Positions 7,169 through 15,371 of a stretch of DNA of 41,683 bases are shown here, in pieces. Made by a program: the position numbers and the translations under genes. The notes beneath the pieces were generated by a model. The model was not told the DNA's origin and did no database searches. It saw nothing but the letters and a program-made list of their open reading frames with translations. Positions within the stretch are counted from its first letter, which is position 1. Every line of letters begins with the position of its first letter. Origin of the DNA: Cyanobacteria bacterium UBA3301 (lineage in GTDB: Bacteria; Cyanobacteriota; Vampirovibrionia; Gastranaerophilales; Gastranaerophilaceae); assembly GCA_002361485.1 (NCBI GenBank), contig DESZ01000001.1:41009-82691 (forward strand). The letters are read 5' to 3'.

Positions 7169-7971
7169 TAAAAATGATTGCAACAGATATCGACGGAACT
7201 ATTTTGCCTTATCATTCCGATTTTAGCGAAAATGTCAAAAGATGTATCAAAGAGCTTGACCAGAAAGGTATTAAAGTAATACTTGTTACAGGCAGAATGC
7301 ATTCTTCCACCACTCCGATTGCACGTCAATTAGGGTTGAACAATCCCGTAATATCATATCAAGGCGGTATGATAAAAGATATGGAAGGCAATACGTTATA
7401 TCAAACCAATTTACCTGACAACTACGCTAAAGAAATTATCAGATGGGCAAGAGAAAATGATGTACACCTGAATTTGTATATTGATGATAAATTATACGTA
7501 GAAAATGATAATGATATTATCAAATTCTATATTCAAGGTAAATTCGTAGATTACACGGTTTGTTCGTTTGACGATTTGGAAATAAAAAACAATGTTAATA
7601 AACTTCTTGCAATTGATATCCAAGATGCAAACAGAGTTACAGGATGGGTGGAAATTCTTAAAAACAAGTATCCTGATTTATATATAGTAAAATCCACCCC
7701 GTATTTTTGCGAAATAGGTCCAGCTAATGCAAAAAAATCAATCGGCGTCGAGTTTTTATGTAAATTATGGGGCCTAAAAAAAGAAGAAGTTTTAACAATA
7801 GGCGACCAAAATAATGATATTGATTTAATTCAATCAGGCGGAATCGGAGTTGCTATGGGTAACGGAACGGAAGAATTAAAGGCTTGCGCGAATTACATTA
7901 CCGATACCTGCGAAAACGACGGATTTATTAAAGCGGTTGAGAAATTTGTATTTAATAAAACAGAGGTATAA
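7165..7971 (+). CDS. Cof-type HAD-IIB family hydrolase
   Basis: The 268-residue protein belongs to the HAD phosphatases with a C2B cap, which act on sugar phosphates, flavin or pyridoxal phosphates. Motif I TDIDGTI gives the nucleophile Asp near residue 8 and the acid Asp two later; motif II is LVTGR; the motif III lysine lies in ANAKKSIG; motif IV is GDQNNDIDLI, followed by the usual GVAMGNG. The start at 7165 has AAGGAG eight bases upstream and overlaps the NUDIX stop by two bases; the longer frame from 7126 lies inside the NUDIX gene and is not needed. Its substrate cannot be assigned. It sits in a compact NUDIX-HAD-ispF operon. Confidence 0.92.
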   Translation: MIKMIATDIDGTILPYHSDFSENVKRCIKELDQKGIKVILVTGRMHSSTTPIARQLGLNNPVISYQGGMIKDMEGNTLYQTNLPDNYAKEIIRWARENDVHLNLYIDDKLYVENDNDIIKFYIQGKFVDYTVCSFDDLEIKNNVNKLLAIDIQDANRVTGWVEILKNKYPDLYIVKSTPYFCEIGPANAKKSIGVEFLCKLWGLKKEEVLTIGDQNNDIDLIQSGGIGVAMGNGTEELKACANYITDTCENDGFIKAVEKFVFNKTEV

Positions 7972-7974
7972 ATA

Positions 7975-8466
7975 ATGTATAGAATAGGTATTGGATACGA
8001 TATTCATAAACTCATAGAAGGCAGAGATTTAATTATCGGCGGAGTAAAAATTACCCACGAAAAAGGACTTTTAGGACATTCTGATGCGGATGTTTTAATT
8101 CACGCTTTGATTGATGCGATGCTTGGAGCTTTGGCGTTAGACGATATAGGAACACTTTTCCCCGATACCGATTCCAAATACAAAGATATAGACAGCACCA
8201 TTCTTTTAAAAAGAGTTTATGACCTTATAAAAGAAAAAGGTTACCAAATCGTAAACGTTGATTCAAATATAATTGCACAAGCCCCGAAAATGATGCCGTA
8301 TATCCCTAAAATGAAGGAAATACTGGCTCATATTTTAGAAATTAACCCTCAAGATTTTTCTATAAAAGCAAAAACAAAAGAAAACCTTGATGCAGTCGGG
8401 CAAAAACTTGCGATTGAAGCAAACGCAGTCGTCCTGCTTCAAAAACAAATGAAAAAAATGTACTAA
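7975..8466 (+). CDS. ispF: 2-C-methyl-D-erythritol 2,4-cyclodiphosphate synthase
   Basis: Fifth step of the MEP (non-mevalonate) isoprenoid pathway: converts CDP-methylerythritol 2-phosphate to the cyclic diphosphate with release of CMP. Seen: IGYDIHKL at the N-terminus, giving zinc ligands Asp8 and His10, the third ligand in LGHSDADVLIHALIDA, the LGALALDDIGTLFPD segment, and the C-terminal KAKTKENLDAVGQ loop. The length of 163 is normal. It starts three bases after the HAD stop with AGAGG upstream, so it is co-transcribed. Having MEP genes fits a bacterial, cyanobacteria-related genome but is widespread. Confidence 0.97.
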   Translation: MYRIGIGYDIHKLIEGRDLIIGGVKITHEKGLLGHSDADVLIHALIDAMLGALALDDIGTLFPDTDSKYKDIDSTILLKRVYDLIKEKGYQIVNVDSNIIAQAPKMMPYIPKMKEILAHILEINPQDFSIKAKTKENLDAVGQKLAIEANAVVLLQKQMKKMY

Positions 8467-8509
8467 TTTGGGGAATATAAAATTTTAACATCCGAATAAT
8501 AATTCTTGT

Positions 8510-9235
8510 ATGAAAAAAATATTATTTTTTATACTGGTATTTTGTAGTGTTTGTAAAAGCTACGGTGCCGGTTACGGGCTTTATAACCCTCAAAATTTTT
8601 CTTACAATCCGCAAGCAGGAGAAAGGCTGCTATTCATTCTTGACTATTCAAACAGTATGAATGAGCCATTAGAAAACGACACCAAATTTAACCTTATGCT
8701 TGATTCCATGAAAAAAATTTTGCCCAAAATTAACCCTGATACCCAAGTAGGTTTGAGAATTTACGGGCATAAAATGGGGTTTACGCCTATGGAAGCTTGC
8801 AGAGCCTCCACACTTGCCGCTCCGATTGCGAGAAATAATTCCGAAAATATTGGTTTTGCACTCTTAAAAAGAAAACCGCGCGGAATGACTCCTATAACTT
8901 ATTCCCTAAAACAAGCCATAAAATACGATTTTATGGGGTTTACAGGTAAAAAACATATCATACTTTTAACAGACGGCGGTGAAAATTGCGACGAAAGCCC
9001 TTGCACTTTTGTTATGAACCTTATTAAAGTAAGAAGGGATGTACAAATCGATGTAATTGCCTTTAATATAAACAATGACGAAGACTTGGAGCAATTAAGA
9101 TGCACTGCGCTTGTGACAAGCGGAAAATTTTGTGATGCAAAAACTTCAGCACAACTTTATAACGGGTTTAATAACAGTATCGCAGGAGTAAAAAACGTTG
9201 AAGCAAAAATCATTCTCCCGACAATGAAAAAATAA
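8510..9235 (+). CDS. Secreted von Willebrand factor A domain protein
   Basis: The 241-residue protein has a signal peptide (MKKILFFILVFCSVCKS, cleavage probably near YGA-GY at about 20) and one VWA domain. The metal-ion-dependent adhesion site is complete: DYSNSM supplies D-x-S-x-S (about 43-47), a Thr lies in the MTPITY segment, and an Asp in LLTDGGEN. Several cysteines after that (GENCDESPC) may form disulfides. The role is probably protein or ligand binding in the periplasm or on the surface; the partner is unknown. No Shine-Dalgarno precedes ATG 8510; an AATAAT box ends seven bases before it, so this gene may also be leaderless. It ends at a terminator. Confidence 0.82.
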   Translation: MKKILFFILVFCSVCKSYGAGYGLYNPQNFSYNPQAGERLLFILDYSNSMNEPLENDTKFNLMLDSMKKILPKINPDTQVGLRIYGHKMGFTPMEACRASTLAAPIARNNSENIGFALLKRKPRGMTPITYSLKQAIKYDFMGFTGKKHIILLTDGGENCDESPCTFVMNLIKVRRDVQIDVIAFNINNDEDLEQLRCTALVTSGKFCDAKTSAQLYNGFNNSIAGVKNVEAKIILPTMKK

Positions 9236-9236
9236 T

Positions 9237-9275
9237 AAAAATACCCCGATTTTAAAGTAAATCGAGGTATTTTTT
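9237..9275. terminator. Intrinsic terminator between VWA gene and pckA
   Basis: AAAAATACCCCGATTT pairs with AAATCGAGGTATTTTT (one mismatch), loop of six bases at 9253-9258, with a T-run on the plus strand and an A-run on the left, so it can serve both convergent genes. Confidence 0.88.
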
Positions 9276-9302
9276 ATATCCGTTTTACGCAGAATATAAA
9301 AA

Positions 9303-10901
9303 CTATACTCTGCTAAGAGGCTTTGGGCCTGCTGCAACGATTTCAGATGGCATGTTAGGATATTTTGCACTGAAGTTATCAGCAAACATTTGAGCCAATT
9401 TGTTAGCTTGTTCGTCGTAAGCTGCTTTATCTTCCCACATTCCGCGAGCATCAAGCATTTCTGACGGAACATCAGGACAAGATGTAGGATAATCAACATT
9501 GAAGATATCATGATGTTTGAATTCCACACTGTCAAATGAGCCGTTCAAAGCTGCCGTAACCATTGCTCTTGTGTAAGATAATTTCATTCTCTTAGCGCCT
9601 GAAGCTGCAGAACCGCCTGCCCATCCTGTATTTACAAGATAAACTTTTGTTCCGTATTTATCAAGCTTGTCACCTAACATTTTAGCGTAAACTGAAGCAT
9701 CCATCGGCATAAACGGTTCACCGAATAATGTTGAGAATGTCGGTTGAGGTTCAGTAATTCCTCTTTCAGTACCTGCTAATTTTGAAGTGAAACCTGTTAC
9801 AAAGTGATACATAGCAGCGTTTTTGTCTAATCTTGAGATTGGAGGCAATACACCGAATGCATCAGCAGTTAAGAATACAACAACTTTCGGAATTCCGCCT
9901 TTTGAAGGAATTGCAGAATTGTTGATGTAATCAACAGGGTAGCCTACACGAGTGTTTTCTGTCAATGAACCGTCAAAGAAATCTAATTCTCTAGTTTCAG
10001 GATTCATTATAACGTTTTCAACCAAAGAACCGAATTTGATAGCATGATAAATATCAGGTTCGTTTTCTTCCGTTAAGTTAATACATTTTGCATAGCATCC
10101 GCCTTCAAAGTTGAATACACCGTCAGGTGACCAACCGTGTTCGTCATCACCGATAAGTTTTCTTGAAGGGTCTGCAGATAATGTTGTTTTACCTGTTCCT
10201 GAAAGACCGAAGAATACGGCTGTTTCACCTGTTGCAGGGTCCATATTAGCTGAACAGTGCATTGGTAATACATTTTTCTTGGTCATTATGTAATTCATTG
10301 TTGCGAATACAGATTTTTTGATTTCACCTGCATATTGAGAACCGCAAATAATAATTGTATGAGCTTCATAGTCGATAGCTATACAAGCTTCGGAATTTAC
10401 TCCGTCAACTTCAGGATCACATTTGAATCCCGGAGCACAAAGTATTGTATAATCAGGTTCACCATAGCTTGCTAATTCTTCAGCTGTAGGTCTGATTAAT
10501 AATTGGTGAATAAATAAATTTTGACTTGCAAGTTCGTTTATTACACGGAATTTTTGAGTGTAAGTTTTGTCTGCGCCTGCATAACCGTCAAAAATAAAGA
10601 TTTCTCTGTTTTGTAAATAAGATGCAATTTTTCCTTTAATAGAATTAAATTGTTCTCTTGAAATTGGGCGGTTAACTTTGCCCCATGCGATTTCGTCGTG
10701 TACTCCCGGAGTATCAACGATAAATTTATCTTTAGGTGAACGACCTGTATATTTACCTGTCGTAACAACCAAAGCACCTGTTTCTGATAAAGAACCTTCA
10801 CCACGACGTAGTGCAGCTTCTGTTAATTGAGCCGGTGTCCAGTTTCTGTGAACTGCTGATGGAGAGATAATTCCCCATTTTTCAATACCGTAAGTTTCCA
10901 T
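9303..10901 (-). CDS. pckA: Phosphoenolpyruvate carboxykinase (ATP)
   Basis: Interconverts oxaloacetate plus ATP with PEP, CO2 and ADP. In gut fermenters it often runs toward oxaloacetate and succinate; in others it feeds gluconeogenesis. Signatures: TGRSPKDKF (substrate loop, about 52-60), the kinase-1 P-loop GLSGTGKT at 232-239 with Lys238, LIGDDEHGW with metal and catalytic Asp (about 249-256), and NTGWAGG near residue 400. The 532-residue length is standard for the ATP-dependent class (GTP enzymes differ in sequence). The start has a very strong AAAAGGAGG eight bases upstream. Monocistronic, with its own sigma-70 promoter. Confidence 0.98.
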   Translation of the reverse strand: METYGIEKWGIISPSAVHRNWTPAQLTEAALRRGEGSLSETGALVVTTGKYTGRSPKDKFIVDTPGVHDEIAWGKVNRPISREQFNSIKGKIASYLQNREIFIFDGYAGADKTYTQKFRVINELASQNLFIHQLLIRPTAEELASYGEPDYTILCAPGFKCDPEVDGVNSEACIAIDYEAHTIIICGSQYAGEIKKSVFATMNYIMTKKNVLPMHCSANMDPATGETAVFFGLSGTGKTTLSADPSRKLIGDDEHGWSPDGVFNFEGGCYAKCINLTEENEPDIYHAIKFGSLVENVIMNPETRELDFFDGSLTENTRVGYPVDYINNSAIPSKGGIPKVVVFLTADAFGVLPPISRLDKNAAMYHFVTGFTSKLAGTERGITEPQPTFSTLFGEPFMPMDASVYAKMLGDKLDKYGTKVYLVNTGWAGGSAASGAKRMKLSYTRAMVTAALNGSFDSVEFKHHDIFNVDYPTSCPDVPSEMLDARGMWEDKAAYDEQANKLAQMFADNFSAKYPNMPSEIVAAGPKPLSRV

Positions 10902-10940
10902 ATTAGCTTCCTCCTTTTAAAAGCGTTACTATACACATTT

Positions 10941-10969
10941 ATTGTATTACAAACACTTATAGATTGCAA
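10941..10969 (-). promoter_or_regulatory. pckA sigma-70 promoter
   Basis: On the minus strand TTGCAA (10964-10969) and TACAAT (10941-10946) are separated by 17 bases. The predicted start is near 10934, giving a leader of about 33 bases that carries the strong ribosome binding site at about 10909-10917. Confidence 0.6.
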
Positions 10970-11040
10970 GCCTTGTATATACTACGGTAATACTTATTGA
11001 GGGGAATTTTAACGGAGATTCGGAGGGCAAGCGAATAAGA

Positions 11041-11370
11041 GGGCAAGCTATTTATGTAATGGGAAATTGAAAATGGAAAATGGAAAATTATTTCGTTCTT
11101 TTTATTTTACCCTCCCTTGGGGGAGGGTGTCTAAAAGGACAGGAGAGGGGTTATTGAGTCATGTTATTGCTCGGGGGTAAATGAGACAGACAAGTCATTG
11201 CGAGCCCGATAGGGCGTAGCAATCCCATTGATATAATATGTCAATTTGTAATTCGCCCAATTGTATCAATGAGATTACTACACATTCTTCGAATGTTCGT
11301 AATGACATGAAGTTGCGTAGGACAGGCATTATATTTAATTGAAAATGGAAAATTATTTCGTTATTTAATT
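11041..11370. repeat. Second intergenic repeat island, inverted relative to the first
   Basis: The gene-free region between pckA and the next gene (10902-11475) holds, in reverse order and orientation, the parts seen at 845-1224: the AATTGAAAATGGAAAATTATTTCG unit (about 11070-11097 and 11338-11367), the CCCTCCCTTGGGGGAGGG hairpin with GGACAGGAGAGGGG (about 11112-11151), a GCTCGGGGGTAAATGAGACAG spacer, the 113-bp palindrome, and ATGAAGTTGCGTAGGACAGGC. Outside it, 11371-11475 is unstructured apart from a CCTGCCCTCCTGCCTTCC tract near 11413-11430. Confidence 0.85.
11194..11306 (-). repeat. 113-bp palindromic repeat element, copy 2
   Basis: Reverse complement of the element at 914-1026, differing at one position (CTCGCAATGAC against CTTGCAATGAC). 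About 30 bases of flank on the far side also match, apart from one base (TACGCAACTT against TACACAACTT). Confidence 0.88.
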
Positions 11371-11475
11371 TTCCATCAAGAAGCGAGTAAAATTTTCGTA
11401 TTTTGATAATAGCCTGCCCTCCTGCCTTCCTGCCTTCTGAACTCCTGCTATAAAACCTATCCGACTTTTTATAAA

Positions 11476-13047
11476 TTATGCCGCATTTTTTACAGGTTCT
11501 TGTTCTCTAAATTCTTTAGTTCCCGGAAAACCGTCCTGACCCGTACGTTTTTTGGTAATCAAATATTGAAGTTTCGGAATAAATGTTGATAAAAACGCTG
11601 CAGAAATTGCAAATCCTGCGCCCCAATTAATGGCATTCATCTTGAAGTTGTTTCTTGATGCCTTCTTAAGAGCCTCTAATGTTATTTCTTGAACATTTGC
11701 TTCTTTTGCTTTCTTAACAATTGATTCAACATATTTTGTCAAATCGGATTTTAAAGAATCCAAACTGTCTTGAGCAACATATTTGTACTTATCCATGAAT
11801 TTTTCACTGCCAAACGCATTTTTATAAAATTCTTTTAAGAATTCAGGATTATTAATATGACCGCCGTTTATAATATCTTTTGCCTGTCCAATCGTCAAAA
11901 TTGATTCACCTTTTAATTGAGGTTGAAGTTCAGACATCTTATCGGCAATCGCTTCAAGTTCTGCTACCTTATCTGCGCTATACAAATCTTTTAATGCCAC
12001 TTTGAAATCTGCTAAATTGATAATATTTTTACCGTTAAATTTCGACTTAATAACTTCAGGAAGACCTTCCCTTGCGCCGAGGAATTCTTTTGCAAATTCA
12101 TCAACAGAAACCTTTTTACCTGATTTTGTGTCAAGATAATTATTCATATATTCCGTCGCAAATTTTGCAGATGACGGATCAAGTCTTGTAGAATTACCTT
12201 TACCTTGTTCTAGTTGATTTAACCATTTATTCATATTTGCCATGTTAAACATATAAAAATAAATTGATGATAAATCTCTGAATGCAATTTCTACTCTTTC
12301 GTCATTATTTCTTGCGGAATAAACTCTGCCGCTGCAAGTTCCGGCATCAACAGATAAAAGTTTCCAATTTCTCTTGTTCTCAAAATTATTTGCAAGTGCT
12401 AATAAATCCAAACCGCGCCCTGAGAATGAAACCTCTTTATTGTCGTCATTACCGTTTACAAAATCAGAAAATTCCGGTCTTTTTACAAAATCATTTTGAG
12501 GATTATTATTTTGATTTTGTTTGTCTTTTCTATGATAAGAACGGGTAATCGCCTGATTAATTTTTGGCAAAACAAAACCGATAAAAGCATTAGCTATCAA
12601 TACACTTGCGATTACTTTTGTAAACTTAAATCTTGCCATAAGTTTTTGAGTAATTTCCGATGCGTTTTTATTGGTTCTTTTTTCACCTTTTAAGAAGTTA
12701 ACAAGCGGATTACGAACATCATCTTTTGCAATATCTACAGTCTTTTTCGGCAATTGCAATACTTTTTGTCCGAGTTTTTCAAAAAGCCAATTTAAACCTG
12801 TTACACCTCCAAGCCAAAAAACTGCGCCCGAAAATTCTTCTGTAATACGTTCTCTTGCTTCGTCAAAACCGCCGCGTCTGTATGCCTGATAAGTTCTTCC
12901 TGCTTCTACAAAAGCTTCTAACGCAATAACAGGCAAAAATCCGTCACTTGCCATCGCAGAAACAATATTACGGGGTTGAAATTGTTTCTTTAAATTGTTG
13001 ACTGAAAATGTCTTATATATTTTGGCTTGAGGAACTTTTATCGACAT
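11476..13047 (-). CDS. Orphan membrane protein with three predicted membrane segments
   Basis: I do not recognise this 523-residue protein. Hydrophobic stretches suggest membrane segments at about 73-93 (AVFWLGGVTGLNWLF), 143-162 (VIASVLIANAFIGFVLP) and 474-497 (FAISAAFLSTFIPKL). Between the second and third lies a mostly hydrophilic region of about 300 residues with an Asn/Gln-rich linker (about 175-190) and a VSFSG motif at 206-210 that recalls the short tag in other orphans here. The C-terminal 100 residues before the last helix are charged and helical. There is no signal peptide. It stands alone between the repeat island and a 280-base spacer. The ribosome binding site is weak (GAAAG). 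Probably lineage-specific; function unknown. Confidence 0.8.
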   Translation of the reverse strand: MSIKVPQAKIYKTFSVNNLKKQFQPRNIVSAMASDGFLPVIALEAFVEAGRTYQAYRRGGFDEARERITEEFSGAVFWLGGVTGLNWLFEKLGQKVLQLPKKTVDIAKDDVRNPLVNFLKGEKRTNKNASEITQKLMARFKFTKVIASVLIANAFIGFVLPKINQAITRSYHRKDKQNQNNNPQNDFVKRPEFSDFVNGNDDNKEVSFSGRGLDLLALANNFENKRNWKLLSVDAGTCSGRVYSARNNDERVEIAFRDLSSIYFYMFNMANMNKWLNQLEQGKGNSTRLDPSSAKFATEYMNNYLDTKSGKKVSVDEFAKEFLGAREGLPEVIKSKFNGKNIINLADFKVALKDLYSADKVAELEAIADKMSELQPQLKGESILTIGQAKDIINGGHINNPEFLKEFYKNAFGSEKFMDKYKYVAQDSLDSLKSDLTKYVESIVKKAKEANVQEITLEALKKASRNNFKMNAINWGAGFAISAAFLSTFIPKLQYLITKKRTGQDGFPGTKEFREQEPVKNAA

Positions 13048-13329
13048 AAGAGAACTTTCACTATTTAAGATACCATGATAAAATTCCTCAAACTGAATTT
13101 TTGCCTATATCTAAATTTATTTTAATAAATTGTTACATATGAAAATGGGAATTAGAGGTTTAGAGGTGCAGAAGATTAGATGGTTGGAGGCACCGGCAAT
13201 ACCCGTTTAATGCGAAGAGGAGCTTGTACTCTTACGCTCAACGTCAGATGCTAAAATAAATTCTGCATGACATATTTCATTTTCAATTTTCAATTTGTAA
13301 AAAGCTTATCAATTTACAATTTATAGTTG
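13048..13329. other. Spacer with partial repeat fragments
   Basis: This 282-base spacer has no gene. It contains GAAAATGGGAATTAGAGG near 13140, a purine-rich AGAGGTTTAGAGGTGCAGAAG stretch, a CTTACGCTCAACG segment, and TTTCATTTTCAATTTTCAAT near 13278-13297, which is a fragment of the simple repeat unit found at 845 and 1086. It looks like a third, decayed repeat island. Confidence 0.5.
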
Positions 13330-13875
13330 TTAATCATTTCCGACGAATTTCTTATCCGTCTGAACGGCTGCTCTTGCCCATTCAGCATTAACACCGGTTA
13401 TTTCAACTTTGCCGTTCGGCAGAATATTCATTGAAAAAGTATCATGTTCTCTTGATACATTAGAACCGCTTGTATCAACCGTTATAATAGCATGCCCCCC
13501 ATTTTGTGTAAACCTGCTACTAATTGTCCAACTCATACTGTCTTTCGTCGTAGCTGAACTGGCTGTCGTTGCTATAGGATTTAAATATTCTTTAAACAAC
13601 TCTCTGAATTTTACATTACGATTGCCTCCTCCATTTTGAGAACAAGTATATGGCCTTTCATCACCAAAACCTGTTCTGTCATATACAAGCGGATAGCATT
13701 TTTCATTATTAATCATTTCACTTACAATTGTCAGAGTCTGATAGTAAGCACGTTTGGTCATCAAGACTTCCTGATTCGGACGCAATTTAAATATCATCGG
13801 CATTAGTATAACCGTTAAAATAGCAATTACCGCCAATGCAATCATTATTTCCGTTAATGTAAAACCTTTTTTCAT
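13330..13875 (-). CDS. Type IV pilin-like / type II secretion pseudopilin
   Basis: The 181-residue protein begins with a short positive leader and the prepilin signature GFTLTE, followed by a roughly 20-residue hydrophobic helix (IMIALAVIAILTVILMPMIF) that forms the N-terminal pilin spine after cleavage and methylation by PilD-type peptidase. The globular part has two cysteines (ENNEKCYPL region and YTCSQ) and ends with short beta-rich sequence (FSMNILPNGKVEITGV) like other G/H-type pseudopilins. I chose ATG 13873-13875 because it directly precedes KKGFTL and has AAAGGA nine bases upstream; a start at 13902 would give an unlikely charged extension. The gene begins only 16 bases beyond the stop of the FlhA-like gene, so they share a transcript. 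Which pilus or secretion system uses it is unknown. Confidence 0.85.
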   Translation of the reverse strand: MKKGFTLTEIMIALAVIAILTVILMPMIFKLRPNQEVLMTKRAYYQTLTIVSEMINNEKCYPLVYDRTGFGDERPYTCSQNGGGNRNVKFRELFKEYLNPIATTASSATTKDSMSWTISSRFTQNGGHAIITVDTSGSNVSREHDTFSMNILPNGKVEITGVNAEWARAAVQTDKKFVGND

Positions 13876-13891
13876 AATTATTTTTCCTTTT

Positions 13892-15367
13892 TTAAATTTC
13901 ACCTAAACTGTCAACTCTATATGCACAACCCAGTTCTTCCTGAGCTAACACAGTAATATTATTCATATACAAATTCAACAATGTAAAAAATATTTGCCTG
14001 TATTCCATAGGAACAACCAATCTCGGGTTATATATTCCCAATTTTTTACATTTTTTTGACAATTTTGTAGCAATTTTTTCAGCCATGTCAGCATCAATTT
14101 TTATCATTGAATCATCAGAATCATCACAACCTAACACCATTTCAGAATAAGTTTTTTCTGATAATTCAAACGCAGAAATTGTTTCTCCGTCTTCATTAGC
14201 ATAGCATCTGCAAATTTGGCGCGATAGTGCTATTCGCAATTTGTTTATTATATCTATTCTCGAAACATCATCAGCAAAATCGTTAATCTTTTCAAATACA
14301 TAAGTTATATTCTTGATAGAAACTCGCTCTTTAATCAAACTTGCCATGATATATTTGATATCCGAATAACTCAACACTGTCGGAACAATATTATCGACAA
14401 GATAAGAATTTTCTTTATCTACAACTTCCAAATATTTATCAATATCTTCATAATCAAGTAAATCATCAACATGCTTAACTGCAACAAATTCCAGCGCATA
14501 AGCAATATATTCTGATGAAGTCATGCCTTTTTGCCAAAAGTCTTTTGTTTTTTCTTTCGGTACCCAAATAACTTTTCTGCCGGAAACCTCATCCACAGCG
14601 GATATAGAATTTTTTATTTTTGTATCAGTGTGCAATTCATCAGCATAGAACATTACATGTTCGGGGCAAACAGATGCTCTAAAAGCTTCCATCCCGCGGA
14701 TTTTTATTGTAAATTCACAAGGATTTAGCGTATCATCATCCTTAAAAACAACTTTCGGTATGACATACCCAAGACTTTCCGTTAAATCTAACCTTGCCTT
14801 TACTGTTTGAGCAACAAGCAATTCTTCGCCGTAATCATCGCGCTCTGAATCAATAAACCCTAAAAGTTCTTCACTCAAATATATCGCCAATTTTTCTTCA
14901 TGCAATTTTGAATACATTAAATCAGGTGAAGTAGCTTTGTTTAAAGCTCCTTTCAAATCATCGAGTTCTTTTAAGCCTGAAGAAATTTTGTCATTCAGCT
15001 TTTTGCGCGAAGCACCCGTTTCATCATCCAATTGAGATTTAACCTGCCGTATTTCATCACGTTTTTGTTTAATTTTTGATTGAATTTCCAGACACTTTTC
15101 ATATTCGGTGCGTTTAGGAGAAAGCATTTTTTCCATACGGCTTTTAAAATCAGAAATGCTTATTATATCGCCTTCGCCATTGCCGTCGGATTTAACTTCA
15201 CGCATAAAAATGCAATTCAATTGCGCTTCAGTCTCTTCCCCGCCGACTTCTGTCATGCTGTACAACTCCCAACCGCTCATAGACATTTCGTTCAACAGGT
15301 TTTGTAATTCTTGGGCATTATCCGCCGAACATGATTTTATAATATATTCCATTCTTTTATTTAGCAT
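13892..15367 (-). CDS. Soluble FlhA/SctV C-terminal domain protein
   Basis: The 491-residue protein has three parts. Residues 8-58 contain a GWELYSM segment like DUF4177-type small domains. Residues 85-145 are charged, Lys/Glu-rich and probably coiled-coil. Residues 155-490 align along their length with the cytoplasmic domain of flagellar FlhA / type III secretion SctV (FHIPEP family): ARLDLTESLGYVIPKV, LNPCEFTIKIRG, VIWVP, LVDNIVPTVLSYSDIK, ERVSIKNITYVFE, LRIALSRQIC, PRLVVPMEYR and ITVLAQEEL. In FlhA this domain docks chaperone-substrate complexes and stacks into a nonameric ring. The eight-helix membrane half of FlhA is entirely absent. The start lies four bases after the udp stop, with AAAGG upstream, and the pseudopilin follows: an operon. 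Domain identity is my alignment by eye; function is unknown. Confidence 0.8.
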   Translation of the reverse strand: MLNKRMEYIIKSCSADNAQELQNLLNEMSMSGWELYSMTEVGGEETEAQLNCIFMREVKSDGNGEGDIISISDFKSRMEKMLSPKRTEYEKCLEIQSKIKQKRDEIRQVKSQLDDETGASRKKLNDKISSGLKELDDLKGALNKATSPDLMYSKLHEEKLAIYLSEELLGFIDSERDDYGEELLVAQTVKARLDLTESLGYVIPKVVFKDDDTLNPCEFTIKIRGMEAFRASVCPEHVMFYADELHTDTKIKNSISAVDEVSGRKVIWVPKEKTKDFWQKGMTSSEYIAYALEFVAVKHVDDLLDYEDIDKYLEVVDKENSYLVDNIVPTVLSYSDIKYIMASLIKERVSIKNITYVFEKINDFADDVSRIDIINKLRIALSRQICRCYANEDGETISAFELSEKTYSEMVLGCDDSDDSMIKIDADMAEKIATKLSKKCKKLGIYNPRLVVPMEYRQIFFTLLNLYMNNITVLAQEELGCAYRVDSLGEI

Positions 15368-15371
15368 GACA

